Shown here: positions 38,394 through 46,626 of the stretch, piece after piece
How the letters are laid out: each line of letters starts with the position of its first letter
Position numbering within the stretch: the first letter of the stretch is position 1
From: Saliphagus infecundisoli
GTDB lineage: Archaea > Halobacteriota > Halobacteria > Halobacteriales > Natrialbaceae
DNA length: 64,000 nucleotides
Direction of reading: 5' to 3'
Assembly (NCBI RefSeq): GCF_020177375.1
Contig: NZ_JAIWHV010000002.1
Location: forward strand, 248,001 to 312,000
Made by a program: the position numbers and the translations under genes
The notes under the pieces: generated by a model
The model's database searches: none
Told to the model about the DNA's origin: nothing
The model's input: the letters and a program-made list of their open reading frames with translations, nothing else

Positions 38394-38403
38394 GTATTTA
38401 AAC
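38394..38403 (-). promoter_or_regulatory. TATA box of the rpa operon
   Basis: On the minus strand the sequence is GTTTAAATAC, a near-consensus haloarchaeal TATA element. It predicts transcription starting about 38370-38375, some 35 nt before rpa and at the micro-ORF ATG. Confidence 0.7.
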
Positions 38404-38473
38404 TGCCGCCACCGGAGCGAAAGTGGTCCTGCCGGCGACGGGCCTTTGGGTCTCGCCGCCGAACCGTCCTCCG

Positions 38474-38791
38474 ATGGCCGACCGCGACGAACTCGAGGGC
38501 TTCCTCCGCACTACCCTGCAGGACGCCGGCAGCCGCTTCGAACGGCTGCGCCGCTCGGCCGGACTCGCGGAAGCCCGAGAGCACTACGAGTCGGCGCGAA
38601 ACGCCGCCGGACTCCCCGAGGACGACGCCGGGCGCGCCCGGATCGTCTGCCGGCGCTACGCCGAGCGGCGGGCGACCCGGCTGGACGAGGAGTTCCGGCC
38701 GGCATGTTACGAGGCGGGCCACCCCGACTGCGAGGGCTGTCTCGAGGACGTCCGCGAGGGCCGCGTCGAGACCTGGTCTCGTAGCCAGTGA
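38474..38791 (+). CDS. conserved haloarchaeal protein with Cys motif
   Basis: A 105-residue acidic, mostly helical protein starting MADRDELEGFLRTTLQDAG. Its C-terminal part holds a metal-site-like pattern: Cys in RIVCRRYAERR and the cluster CYEAGHPDCEGCLEDVREG. I recall unassigned haloarchaeal proteins of this type (DUF7091-like). It is divergent from the RPA operon, sharing its short intergenic region. Confidence 0.72.
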   Translation: MADRDELEGFLRTTLQDAGSRFERLRRSAGLAEAREHYESARNAAGLPEDDAGRARIVCRRYAERRATRLDEEFRPACYEAGHPDCEGCLEDVREGRVETWSRSQ

Positions 38792-38903
38792 TCCACACAC
38801 CGGACGCACCGCCGTCATGTGGTCGAGTGTGCAGTGGCTCTTCCTGACTCCGATAGCTCGCGCGGTCGCGGCATTTAGTCACATGGGTGCTCTTCCACCG
38901 ATA

Positions 38904-38913
38904 TCTTTATACG
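38904..38913 (+). promoter_or_regulatory. TATA box of nadE
   Basis: TCTTTATACG is a good TATA box. The expected transcription start, about 38932-38938, lies close to GTG 38938 and 15-20 bp before ATG 38953, so it narrows but does not settle the nadE start. Confidence 0.6.
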
Positions 38914-38952
38914 GTAGGTTATTGTCCAACTCTATCTGTGAAAACTCCATCT

Positions 38953-39861
38953 ATGGGCGCTGATAGAGGTGAAACGAGTACGAACGATCACGAAGAGTTC
39001 TCGGAGACCATGTTCGTCACGGCCCCCGACGACCTCGAGTCGGTCCACGCCGAGGCCGTCGGGACCATCGAGCGGGCGGTCCGCGATGCGGGCGCCGAGG
39101 GCGCCGTCGTCGCGATGAGCGGCGGGATCGACTCGACGCTGACCGCGGCGCTCTCCCGGGAGGCCCTCGGCGAGGAGCGGGTGCTCGGACTCGGGCTTCC
39201 CTCGACGAAGACGGAGGCCGCAGACGGCGCCGACGCCCGGACGATCGCCGAGGGGCTGGGGATCGAGTATCGTGAAATCCAGCTTCGTCCCCTCGTGGAT
39301 GCCTTCGAGCGGACCGTCGGCGCGGCGGTCGATCCCGACACCGAGGGCGACCACGGCGACGACCGCCTCCTCGGGAACGCCACCGCCCGGTTCCGGATGA
39401 CCGCGGCCTACTACGCCGCAAACGCCACGAACCGGCTCGTCGTCGGGACGGCCAACCGCTCGGAGCTCCTCCTGGGATACTTCACGAAATACGGCGACGG
39501 CGGCGTCGATCTCAACCCCCTCGGGGATCTCTACAAGACCGAGGTCCGGGCGCTTTCGGCCTGGATGGGCCTCCCCAAGCGGATCGTCGGCAAGGACCCC
39601 ACGGCGGGCTTCTGGGCCGGCCAGACCGACGCCGACGAGCTCGGTGGGACCTACGACGAGATCGACCCGCTCCTCCGGCGGACGATCGACCGGGGCGAAC
39701 CCGTCGAAAGCGCGGCCGCCGCCGTCGGGATCGAGACGGACCTCGCTCGCGAGATCGTGGCGATGTGCGTCGAATCAAGCCACAAGCGGGCCACCCCGCC
39801 GACTCCGGGGATCGCCGACCGACGGCTCGAGGCTCCCCCGTCCGCGATCGAGGACGCCTGA
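38953..39861 (+). CDS. nadE: NAD+ synthase
   Basis: A 302-residue NAD+ synthase that amidates nicotinic acid adenine dinucleotide. The PP-loop is MSGGIDSTLTAAL (residues 55-67). Other signatures are LGLGLPSTKT, LLGNATARFRMTAAYYAAN, VVGTANRSELLLGYFTKYGD and LNPLGDLYKTEVRALSAWMG. There is no glutaminase domain, so ammonia is the expected nitrogen donor. Possible starts are GTG 38938, ATG 38953 and ATG 39010 (MFVTAPDDL); ATG 38953 is a compromise between promoter position and codon strength. Confidence 0.95.
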   Translation: MGADRGETSTNDHEEFSETMFVTAPDDLESVHAEAVGTIERAVRDAGAEGAVVAMSGGIDSTLTAALSREALGEERVLGLGLPSTKTEAADGADARTIAEGLGIEYREIQLRPLVDAFERTVGAAVDPDTEGDHGDDRLLGNATARFRMTAAYYAANATNRLVVGTANRSELLLGYFTKYGDGGVDLNPLGDLYKTEVRALSAWMGLPKRIVGKDPTAGFWAGQTDADELGGTYDEIDPLLRRTIDRGEPVESAAAAVGIETDLAREIVAMCVESSHKRATPPTPGIADRRLEAPPSAIEDA

Positions 39862-39903
39862 CGCTCCGTCATATACTTGGCGAGGGGGTCCTAAGCGCGT
39901 CCA

Positions 39904-40746
39904 ATGGAACCGCTCGAGCGCCGTCGGGGGCTGATCGAGGAGCGCCTCGTCTCGGTCGTCGACGGCGTCGAGCCCGACCGGCTCTCCGACGAACTGCGCC
40001 ACGTCGCGCTCTCGGGTGGGAAACGCGTCCGGCCGACGGTCACCGTGCTGGCCTGTGAGACCGTCGGCGGCGAGGCCGCGGAGGCCGTCGACTTCGGCGT
40101 CGGGATCGAACTCGTCCACGGCGCCTCGCTCGTGATCGACGACATCATCGACCGTTCGGAACTCCGCCGGGGCTCGGCGAGCGCGTGGGCCGAGTTCGGC
40201 CACGGGCCGGCGATCGTCGCCAGCGACGGTCTGCTGGGGGAGGCGTTTGCCCTCCTCTCTGCGGACCCCCGGGCGACCCGGGTCGTCGCCGAGGCGATGG
40301 TCGAACTCGGCGTCGGCGAGGCGACGGAGCTCTCGGAGGTGCCCGAGACCGAAGCCGAGTACATGACCCTCGCTCGCCGGAAAACGGGGGCGCTCTTTCG
40401 GGCCGCGGCCGAACTCGGCGCGATCGCCGCCGACGCCGACGCCGTCGCGATCGAAGCCTTAGGGGAGTACGCAGAACGCGTCGGCGTCGCCTTCCAGATC
40501 CGCGACGACGTCCTCGATGCCGTCGCCGATCCCGCGACCCTCGGCAAACCCGCCGGCCGGGACGCCGAGATGGATCGCCCCTCGGTGGTCCAGGTCACCG
40601 ATCTCTCGCCCGAGGAGGCCGACGAGCGCGCCCGCGCGGAGGCCGAACGCGCGATGGACGCCCTCTCGCGGATCGACGCCGCCGACTCCGAAGCGCGAGG
40701 CTATCTCGAGGACCTCGCCGAGTTCGTCGTCGACCGCGAGCGGTAA
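39904..40746 (+). CDS. polyprenyl synthetase family protein (prenyl diphosphate synthase)
   Basis: A 280-residue trans-prenyltransferase building isoprenoid chains for lipids or quinones. The first aspartate-rich motif is DDIIDRSELRRG (residues 79-90) and the second is FQIRDDVLDAV (about 197-207). SGGKRVRP near residue 37 is the pyrophosphate-binding loop. The sequence before the second motif (ARRKTGALFRAAAELG) is normal. It is shorter than the main haloarchaeal GGPP synthase (about 340 residues), so it is probably a paralogue. Product length cannot be told. Confidence 0.9.
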   Translation: MEPLERRRGLIEERLVSVVDGVEPDRLSDELRHVALSGGKRVRPTVTVLACETVGGEAAEAVDFGVGIELVHGASLVIDDIIDRSELRRGSASAWAEFGHGPAIVASDGLLGEAFALLSADPRATRVVAEAMVELGVGEATELSEVPETEAEYMTLARRKTGALFRAAAELGAIAADADAVAIEALGEYAERVGVAFQIRDDVLDAVADPATLGKPAGRDAEMDRPSVVQVTDLSPEEADERARAEAERAMDALSRIDAADSEARGYLEDLAEFVVDRER

Positions 40747-40795
40747 GCACCGGTCGCGGCTACCGTGTTCGGATCGGACGGGAGCCGACGCGTTC

Positions 40796-40984
40796 TCACT
40801 CGTTCGGACTGTCGAAGCTCTCGTACACCGCGTGTTTTCGGAGATCGGAGTGATACGCCCAAGTCGCCCCGAGACCTGCCCCGACCACGATCCCGGCGAG
40901 GAGGCCGACCACCCCTCCGAGCGAGGCGCCGGCGAGCCCGCTCAGAAAGGCGAGCGAGACGACGACGGCGTCCTTGTAGTCCAT
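40796..40984 (-). CDS. small glycine-zipper membrane protein
   Basis: A 62-residue protein, MDYKDAVVVSLAFLSGLAGA, followed by GGVVGLLAGIVVGAGLGATW and a short polar tail. It has two hydrophobic stretches with Gly-x3-Gly spacing, a glycine-zipper pattern that favours helix packing in membranes. Codon use is that of real genes here. Function is unknown; it converges on the prenyl synthase gene. Confidence 0.62.
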   Translation of the reverse strand: MDYKDAVVVSLAFLSGLAGASLGGVVGLLAGIVVGAGLGATWAYHSDLRKHAVYESFDSPNE

Positions 40985-41099
40985 GCGGATAGGTCGTAGC
41001 GAACTGTCATAACGGTTCGGGCCGTCTTTCGTTCGCCCCCATCGTGGGTGGAGTTCGCAATCGAACGCGAGCGGTGAACGTCTCGACGGAGAGTCCGAA

Positions 41100-42860
41100 C
41101 TACTCGAGCGCCGAGAGTTCGAACTCGAAGGCCGCGACGGGCACTTCGAGGTCGTGGGCGACGATGACTTCGGGGTGGACCTCGCCGACGACGCCGACTT
41201 CCTCGCCGTCTACGACGACCGCGGCGGCCCGCCCGTCGATGAAGCTCGGATGCTCCGCAGGTGGCGTCTCGAGGTCGGCGCCAAAGGCGCGCACGACGGT
41301 CTGGAGGCGGGCTTTCGCGTCCTCATAGGCCGCGTCGTTCCGGGCGACGAGCCCGGCGACGTGGCGGCTCTCGGCGACGTTGGTGGTCTCGGCGTCGTCG
41401 ATTCGGGCGGTGAAGCCGACCTCCGAGAGGTCCTGGGGGTAGGCCCGGTGGGTGTTGTTCTCGAGGACCGAGAGCAGGGAGGGGAGGAGCCAGGTCCGGA
41501 CGATGGTGTACTCCTCGCTGTAGGTCTCCTTGATCCGCGGGGGCGCGCCGGCGCCGAAGCCCTCGCCGTCGGGCGAGATCGACATCGCCTCGAAGGTCGC
41601 TTCCTCGCTGGTGAGGTGGAAGGTGAGCATGTCCTCGAAGCCGAGGCCGACGAGGCGGGTCCGGACGGCGGCCTCGAGCCTGGACCGCTCGTGACGACCG
41701 CCGACGGTGCTGACGTCGGGATAGCGGGGTTCGAGATCGTTGAAGCCGTAGGCCCGGCCGATGTCGTCGATCAGGTCCCGCGGATGGAGGACGTCAACGC
41801 GGTAGGGCGGAATCGTCACCTCGTAGGCGAGTTCTTCGGGCTCCTCGATTTCGTGGCCTTCGCGGGAGACGTCGAGGCCCGCACGCTCGCCCAGGTCGAT
41901 CACCTCCTCGGGACCGAGATCGATTCCGAGCACCGACTCGATCCGGTCGTGAGCGAGGCGCTTCTCGTCGGTCGAGAGATCCGGCCGGACGAGGTCGCGG
42001 CCGGCGTGTTCGCCGCCTGCGTCCTCGGCGTACTCGACCGTGACCTCCTCGAGCGTTCCCCCGCGAGCCGAGAGAGCGTAACAGACGATGACGCACATCT
42101 TGTCGATCGTCCACTGGTCGGTGCCGGTGAGTTCGACGAACAGATCCCGGGAGTCGGTCGAGACCTCGGTCCGCCGGCCGTTGATCACCGGCGGGAACGA
42201 GAACAGCCCGAGGTCGTCGTAGATCGCGGGATAGCGGTCGCCGCCGACGAGGTCGGCGTACGTTTCCCCAGTGGGGTGCTCGGTGAGCACCTCCCCCGGG
42301 GTCAGCTCGCTGTCGGAATCGAGGGGGACGAAGCGGTCGCCGTCGGGGGAAACGCCGGTGTAGCGAACGGTCGGCTTCCCGTCGGTCGCCTCGGCCGATG
42401 CGGAGAGCGCGTCGCTCCCCTTCAGCATGGTCAGATCGTGGATCCCGATCGCGCCTTTCGCGCGTCCCCGGCCCATCGTCGCGTGGAGCTTCTCCTGGAG
42501 CTGGATGATCGAGTCCAATGCTGCGTCGTCCAGATCGACGCCCCGGACGACCGCACCCGTCACGTACGGGCGGTCGTCGGGGACCTCGCCATCGACCTCG
42601 ATGGTCCACTCCGGGGAGTTGGTCTTCGGGACGTACACCCCGCGTGCGTCGCCGTACTGGTAGCGAAGCGAGCGGGCGACTCCCTCGACCGAGAGCCGAT
42701 CCAGTCTGTCGGGGGCGAACTCAAGTTCGAACTCGTCGTCCTCGGTTCGGCCCTCGAACTCGAGGCCGAGCGCGAACAGGTCGTCGATCAGCTCGTCGTC
42801 GCCCGCCTCGTGGCCGGTCAGCTCCCGGAGCGCGTCGGGAGAGATCTCGACGGTGGGCAT
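41100..42860 (-). CDS. pheT: phenylalanine--tRNA ligase beta subunit
   Basis: A 586-residue archaeal/eukaryal-type PheRS beta subunit. It starts MPTVEISPDALRELTGHE and contains the B3/4 editing domain (WTIDVDGEVP-like TIEVDGEVPDDRPYVTGAVV, KLHATMGRGRAKGAIGIHD), the B5 domain (PPYRVDVLHPRDLIDDIGRAYGF) and the catalytic-like core near the end. Together with PheS it forms an alpha2-beta2 enzyme. Its ATG overlaps the pheS stop by one base, so translation is coupled. Confidence 0.97.
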   Translation of the reverse strand: MPTVEISPDALRELTGHEAGDDELIDDLFALGLEFEGRTEDDEFELEFAPDRLDRLSVEGVARSLRYQYGDARGVYVPKTNSPEWTIEVDGEVPDDRPYVTGAVVRGVDLDDAALDSIIQLQEKLHATMGRGRAKGAIGIHDLTMLKGSDALSASAEATDGKPTVRYTGVSPDGDRFVPLDSDSELTPGEVLTEHPTGETYADLVGGDRYPAIYDDLGLFSFPPVINGRRTEVSTDSRDLFVELTGTDQWTIDKMCVIVCYALSARGGTLEEVTVEYAEDAGGEHAGRDLVRPDLSTDEKRLAHDRIESVLGIDLGPEEVIDLGERAGLDVSREGHEIEEPEELAYEVTIPPYRVDVLHPRDLIDDIGRAYGFNDLEPRYPDVSTVGGRHERSRLEAAVRTRLVGLGFEDMLTFHLTSEEATFEAMSISPDGEGFGAGAPPRIKETYSEEYTIVRTWLLPSLLSVLENNTHRAYPQDLSEVGFTARIDDAETTNVAESRHVAGLVARNDAAYEDAKARLQTVVRAFGADLETPPAEHPSFIDGRAAAVVVDGEEVGVVGEVHPEVIVAHDLEVPVAAFEFELSALE

Positions 42861-44362
42861 CAGTAGCTCACCTCCGCGTTCCGCAGGAAGTCCAAGTCGG
42901 CGAGCGTCCCGTGGAGATCCCGGATGTCCTCGGCACCGGTCGTGAGCATCGCCAGCCGCTCGAGGGCGAGCCCCCAGGCCATGACGTCACACTCGACCCC
43001 CAGGGGCTCCAACATTTCCTCGCGGAACAGTCCCGAGTTGCCGATCTCGATCAGCTCGCCGGTCGTCGGATGCGTGCCGAACAGCTCGAAGCTCGGCTCC
43101 GTGTAGGGGTTGTAGTGGGGTTTGAACTCGATGTCCGTGATCCCGAACTGGGCGTAGAACTCCTCGAAGGTGCCCATGAGGTCGCGCACGGACAGCGAGT
43201 CGGCCATTACCCAGCCCTCGATCTGGAAGAACTCCAGTAAATGGGTCGCGTCCAGGGTGTCGTTTCGGTAGGCCTTCTCGACGCTGAAGAATCGGGCAGG
43301 GGGGTCGATCTCGCCGATTTCGGTCCCCGAGAGGTATCGAGTGGTGAGCGAGGTCGTGTGTCCGCGCAGGGCGAGCGCGCGGGCGAAGCCCTCGTCCCAC
43401 GGCGAGTGATAGCCGTCGCCGTCGGGGCCGACGCCCTCGCGGTGGGCGCGTTCGACGCGGGAGACCAGGCCTTCGGGGAGGTCGTCGATCTCGCTCGGCT
43501 CCTCCAAGGCGAAGCGGTCCCAGTGGGTTCGCGCGGGGTGGTCCTGGGGCATGAACAGGCAGTCGTTGATCCAGAAGTCGGCGTCGGCGTGGGGGCCGTC
43601 CATCTCCTCGAACCCCATCCCGACGAGCACGTCCTTGACTCGCTCGCCGGTCTCGCGCAGGACGTGCAGCCGGCCGCCATCGACGCGTTCGGCGTCGGCT
43701 TCGACGTTGTATGCGCCGAACTCGACGTCTCGCCACTCGCCGCTGGCGAGCAGTTCGGGAGTGAGCTGGCCGACCGTCTCCCGGCTCTCGACGCCCTCCA
43801 TCAGCGCGGTGACGCCGTCGTCGGAAAGCGTCACCGTCCGTTCGGTCCGCTCGCTGCGCTCGATCAGCCCCCGACGCTCGAGTCGATCCAACACCTCGTC
43901 GCTGGGAGCCGCCTCGCCCGCCGTGATCGCGTCGAGAGCCATCGCCTCCGAGTCCGTGTCGGGGACGGCGTCGGGGTCGGTCGTCACGGTTCCGGAGTCG
44001 ATTTTGCCGTACCCCTTCCGGGCGTAGTTCGAGAGCGCGATATCGACCTCCGGTCCTTCGAGACCTGCCCGGCCGATCGCCTCTCCCATCGGAACCGGAT
44101 CGGCGTCGAGCCCGCGGGCGGCCTCGTAGAGACGGACCTCGGGGAGGCCCCGATCGGCGTACTCATCGCCCTCCTCGGTCAGCGTGGTCGATTCCTCCTC
44201 GCGCGAGAGGACGACGACCAGCCCCCGCTCCTCGAGTTCGAACGCGGCCCCGGTGACGGTCTCGGGCGGAAGGTCGGTCTCGGCGGCCAGTTCGTCGATC
44301 GGCGTCGCGTCCTCCGCGCTCGCTGCCCGGAGGACCGCGGCCTGTGCGTGTGGGAGTTCCAT
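42860..44362 (-). CDS. pheS: phenylalanine--tRNA ligase alpha subunit
   Basis: A 500-residue catalytic subunit of archaeal/eukaryal-type PheRS. The N-terminal 200 residues hold winged-helix DNA-binding-like repeats (LPPETVTGAAFELEERGLVV), as in the eukaryotic enzyme. Class II motifs follow: MGFEEMDGPHADADFWINDC (motif 1 region), FSVEKAYRNDTLDATHLLEF (motif 2) and GVECDVMAWGLALERLAML (motif 3). It is the first gene of pheST. The 495 bp upstream shows no obvious attenuator for it. Confidence 0.97.
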   Translation of the reverse strand: MELPHAQAAVLRAASAEDATPIDELAAETDLPPETVTGAAFELEERGLVVVLSREEESTTLTEEGDEYADRGLPEVRLYEAARGLDADPVPMGEAIGRAGLEGPEVDIALSNYARKGYGKIDSGTVTTDPDAVPDTDSEAMALDAITAGEAAPSDEVLDRLERRGLIERSERTERTVTLSDDGVTALMEGVESRETVGQLTPELLASGEWRDVEFGAYNVEADAERVDGGRLHVLRETGERVKDVLVGMGFEEMDGPHADADFWINDCLFMPQDHPARTHWDRFALEEPSEIDDLPEGLVSRVERAHREGVGPDGDGYHSPWDEGFARALALRGHTTSLTTRYLSGTEIGEIDPPARFFSVEKAYRNDTLDATHLLEFFQIEGWVMADSLSVRDLMGTFEEFYAQFGITDIEFKPHYNPYTEPSFELFGTHPTTGELIEIGNSGLFREEMLEPLGVECDVMAWGLALERLAMLTTGAEDIRDLHGTLADLDFLRNAEVSY

Positions 44363-44857
44363 TTGGTGTGTAGACTGCGTGTCGGTCAGTTAGCGGTTCC
44401 GACTCGTCTCGAACGATCGCGCGAACGCCCGCGTTCGCGGGCGGTTTCCCCGGCGGCGTCGGTCGTCGCCGGCTCCACCGGCCCGCTCACCGGGCGAAGA
44501 AGAAGCCGAACCCCGGACGGGAGCCACGCGGCTGGCGGACGACGCTGGCACGGTGGGGTTCGGGTGCCATGCCCGACTCGAGACGCGGCCGGAGCAAAAA
44601 CCTTGCGGCGCCCTGTCGTGTGAAGCGGTATCACTCATCGCCAGGAGTTATGTTTCCCGGGCCGACAGGTATGTTCACACGATGACCGACCTCCGATTCT
44701 AGGTCCGGTCGGAGGGGCTTCCCCGACGGCCGGACTCGACGGCACCGTCCGGCCGCGTTCTCGACGGCGGATCCGCAGGCGACCGCCTGCGGGACCGTCC
44801 GCACTCGCGTCCGAACTCCGACTCCACCGGGGAGAGTCGTCCCCGGACTCACCACCA
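44363..44857. other. intergenic region without a confident gene
   Basis: These 495 bp hold the divergent promoters of pheS and the small membrane protein at 44858. Frames present on the minus strand are basic, proline-rich and lack haloarchaeal acidity, so they are not called. On the plus strand a six-codon frame MTDLRF ends in TAG at 44699-44701, within a potential stem CCTCCGA / TCGGAGG. A TATA-like GTTATGTTTC lies near 44648. Nothing stronger is seen. Confidence 0.5.
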
Positions 44858-45100
44858 ATGCAGCGACTACGCACGCGCGACGAACTGGCACACGAACGAC
44901 GCAGGCGCCGCGAACGCGCCGAGGACCGGCCCTCGAGGGTCGACGCCGTCCTCATCGCGCTCGCGGCCGCGGTCGTGCTGGCGGGGACCGTCGGGGTGGC
45001 GGTCGTCGTCGCCCTCGCCGTCGGCATCGTCCTCGGGGCCGTCCTCGCGAGTTCGGCCCGTAGACCGGTCCCCGCACCCGCCGAATCGACGGCGGGGTGA
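44858..45100 (+). CDS. small membrane protein, hypothetical
   Basis: An 80-residue frame with a very basic N-terminus (MQRLRTRDELAHERRRRRERA), one long hydrophobic region (VDAVLIALAAAVVLAGTVGV, AVVVALAVGIVLGAVLA) and a short tail. Two closely packed membrane helices are likely. The start is unambiguous, and a heptad of Arg before the helix would anchor it at the inner face. I do not recognise the family. Codon use is compatible with a real gene, but there is no domain evidence. Confidence 0.5.
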   Translation: MQRLRTRDELAHERRRRRERAEDRPSRVDAVLIALAAAVVLAGTVGVAVVVALAVGIVLGAVLASSARRPVPAPAESTAG

Positions 45101-45245
45101 CCGACGACACGGTCCACGATCCGAGCTTTCGGTGACGGCTCCCGGCTCGAGGGGTTCGACGCCGGCGGACGACGAGTTCGGCGATCACGCCCTCCTCTCG
45201 GCGTCGGGACTCCCGCCGGGCGGCCCGGCCGGTCACGACGACCGG

Positions 45246-45620
45246 CTACGAGAGGTGGGCCGCGACGTCCGTCGAGGAGACCATCCCGACGTAGTCGTCG
45301 TCGACGACCGGGAGGTGTTTGATCCCGTAGGTCGTCATCATCGCGGCGACCTCCTCCATGTAGAGGTCGGGCGAGACGGTCTCGACGTCGGTCGTCATCA
45401 CGTCGCTCACGCGGATGTCGGAGGGGGTTGCGCCCTCGGCGACGGCCGCGAGGACGTCCGTACTGCTGATTATTGCCCGGGGAGTGGTGAGCACGACCAG
45501 CGCGCTGATCCCCTCCTCGTGCATCCGCCGGGCGGCCTCCTGGACCGTCGCGTCCGCGGCGATCGTCTCGAGGGGCGTCGACATCACGTCCGCGACTCTC
45601 GTCCCGTCTCGGGAGCTCAT
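45246..45620 (-). CDS. CBS-domain-pair protein
   Basis: A 124-residue protein consisting of two CBS motifs: VADVMSTPLETIAADATVQE to GISALVVLTTPRAIISSTDV, and VSDVMTTDVETVSPDLYMEE to IKHLPVVDDDYVGMVSSTDV. CBS pairs bind adenosine nucleotides and act as energy or redox sensors; stand-alone forms are frequent in haloarchaea. ATG 45620 (MSSRDGTRVADVM) fits the domain start. Its target is unknown. It is divergent from cspA. Confidence 0.93.
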   Translation of the reverse strand: MSSRDGTRVADVMSTPLETIAADATVQEAARRMHEEGISALVVLTTPRAIISSTDVLAAVAEGATPSDIRVSDVMTTDVETVSPDLYMEEVAAMMTTYGIKHLPVVDDDYVGMVSSTDVAAHLS

Positions 45621-45706
45621 ACCCGTCTCGACGCGGACCGTCGGTATGGTCCTTTCCCCGGCCGGCGGTCGGGGTCGTCGACCTGCCGGGCCACCGCTTC
45701 CGGAAC

Positions 45707-45714
45707 CGTTATCC
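45707..45714 (+). promoter_or_regulatory. probable TATA element of cspA
   Basis: CGTTATCC lies 27-34 bp before the cspA ATG. It is weak in sequence but correctly placed for a leaderless transcript. Confidence 0.35.
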
Positions 45715-45740
45715 CGGAGCCCGGCGTACGAGCGGGCGCA

Positions 45741-45935
45741 ATGGCAACCGGTACGGTCGACTTCTTTAACGACACTGGCGGCTACGGATTCATCGAAACC
45801 GAGGACGCGGACGAGGACGTCTTCTTCCACATGGAAGACGTCGGCGGCCCCGACTTAGAGGAGGGTCAGGAGGTCGAGTTCGACATCGAACAGGCCCCCA
45901 AGGGCCCCCGTGCGACGAACCTCACCCGAAAGTAA
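45741..45935 (+). CDS. cspA: cold-shock domain protein CspA
   Basis: A 64-residue cold-shock domain protein. The start MATGTVDFFNDTGGYGFIET holds the RNP1-type motif GGYGFI, and DEDVFFHMEDV holds RNP2 (VFFH). The charged loops are highly acidic, as in haloarchaeal Csp. It binds single-stranded nucleic acid, probably as an RNA chaperone. A hairpin plus T-run follows directly, starting inside the stop codon. Confidence 0.97.
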   Translation: MATGTVDFFNDTGGYGFIETEDADEDVFFHMEDVGGPDLEEGQEVEFDIEQAPKGPRATNLTRK

Positions 45936-45962
45936 CGCCGTCTTCGACGGCGTGCGGTTTTT
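45935..45962 (+). terminator. hairpin and T-run terminator after cspA
   Basis: ACGCCGTC (45935-45942) pairs perfectly with GACGGCGT (45946-45953) across a TTC loop, followed by GCGGTTTTTATC with five T residues at 45958-45962. The first stem base is the last base of the cspA TAA codon. This looks like a compact factor-independent terminator. Confidence 0.8.
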
Positions 45963-46087
45963 ATCGACGCGACCGCCGAGAGACGCGACCACCCAGCGAC
46001 GCAACCGCCGGCAACGCGCGCCTCGCGGTCGCTCACGGACGTTCATGCCACACAACCGCTTTAGTTCTCCAGTGCCTACCGCGTCCA

Positions 46088-46297
46088 ATGACGCAGCCTT
46101 CGACCGACCGAAAGACGCGACCGCCGCCGGACCGGACGAAACACACGCTGTTCTGTCCGGCCTGTGGCCACGAGGCAGCGATCGACGGCGACTGGGAAGT
46201 CATAGAGGAGGACGGCGAACGCGTGCTTTCCTGCCCGCGCTGTGGGGAGGTCGTCGACCGGCGACCCCGCCGAGGACGGCGCCCGCTCGTCGCCTGA
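46088..46297 (+). CDS. small zinc-finger protein
   Basis: A 69-residue protein with two CxxC pairs: TLFCPACGHEAAIDGDW and RVLSCPRCGEVVDRR. The N- and C-termini are basic and disordered-looking. Short HTLFCPACGHE-type zinc-ribbon proteins are common in haloarchaea and unassigned (similar to DUF8106 as I recall). A CTTTAGTT element about 25 bp upstream could be its TATA box. Confidence 0.78.
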   Translation: MTQPSTDRKTRPPPDRTKHTLFCPACGHEAAIDGDWEVIEEDGERVLSCPRCGEVVDRRPRRGRRPLVA

Positions 46298-46310
46298 GCG
46301 GCTGGTTCCG

Positions 46311-46532
46311 TTACTGGCCCGCACCGCCGGCGTCCCGGCCCCGAATCAGCTTTGCGATTCCCCCGGCGACGAAGGCGATCAACGCCCACTTCCAGGCGAG
46401 GACCCCGAGGACGACCAGCGCGATCCCTCGCAGCGGGTGGCCGTTCGCGAACGCCCGCTTTGCGTGGCGGAGCACCGAGAGGACCGCGAGCAGTCTGCCG
46501 ACCGTCCCGCGGGAGAGTTTCGTGAGTACCAT
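46311..46532 (-). CDS. small haloarchaeal membrane protein
   Basis: A 73-residue frame starting MVLTKLSRGTVGRLLAVLSV, then RHAKRAFANGHPLRGIALVV, LGVLAWKWALIAFVAGGIAK and a polar tail. One clear and one possible transmembrane helix are present, with positive charges between them. The start at 46532 is well placed, and the region upstream on this strand is non-coding. Function unknown. Confidence 0.6.
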   Translation of the reverse strand: MVLTKLSRGTVGRLLAVLSVLRHAKRAFANGHPLRGIALVVLGVLAWKWALIAFVAGGIAKLIRGRDAGGAGQ

Positions 46533-46626
46533 GCGGAATGCAGGCGCCGAGCGGGAATAACCCGCTCCCTTGTGACGGAGACGGGGGTACCAAGGCTTTT
46601 GGCGTCCCGGGGCAAGTCCGGTGACG

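Noticed and set aside
44390-44638. Minus-strand frame starting MSDTASHDRA
   Set aside because: It is basic, Ser/Pro/Arg-rich with atypical codon use and overlaps the pheS promoter region, so it is not considered a gene.
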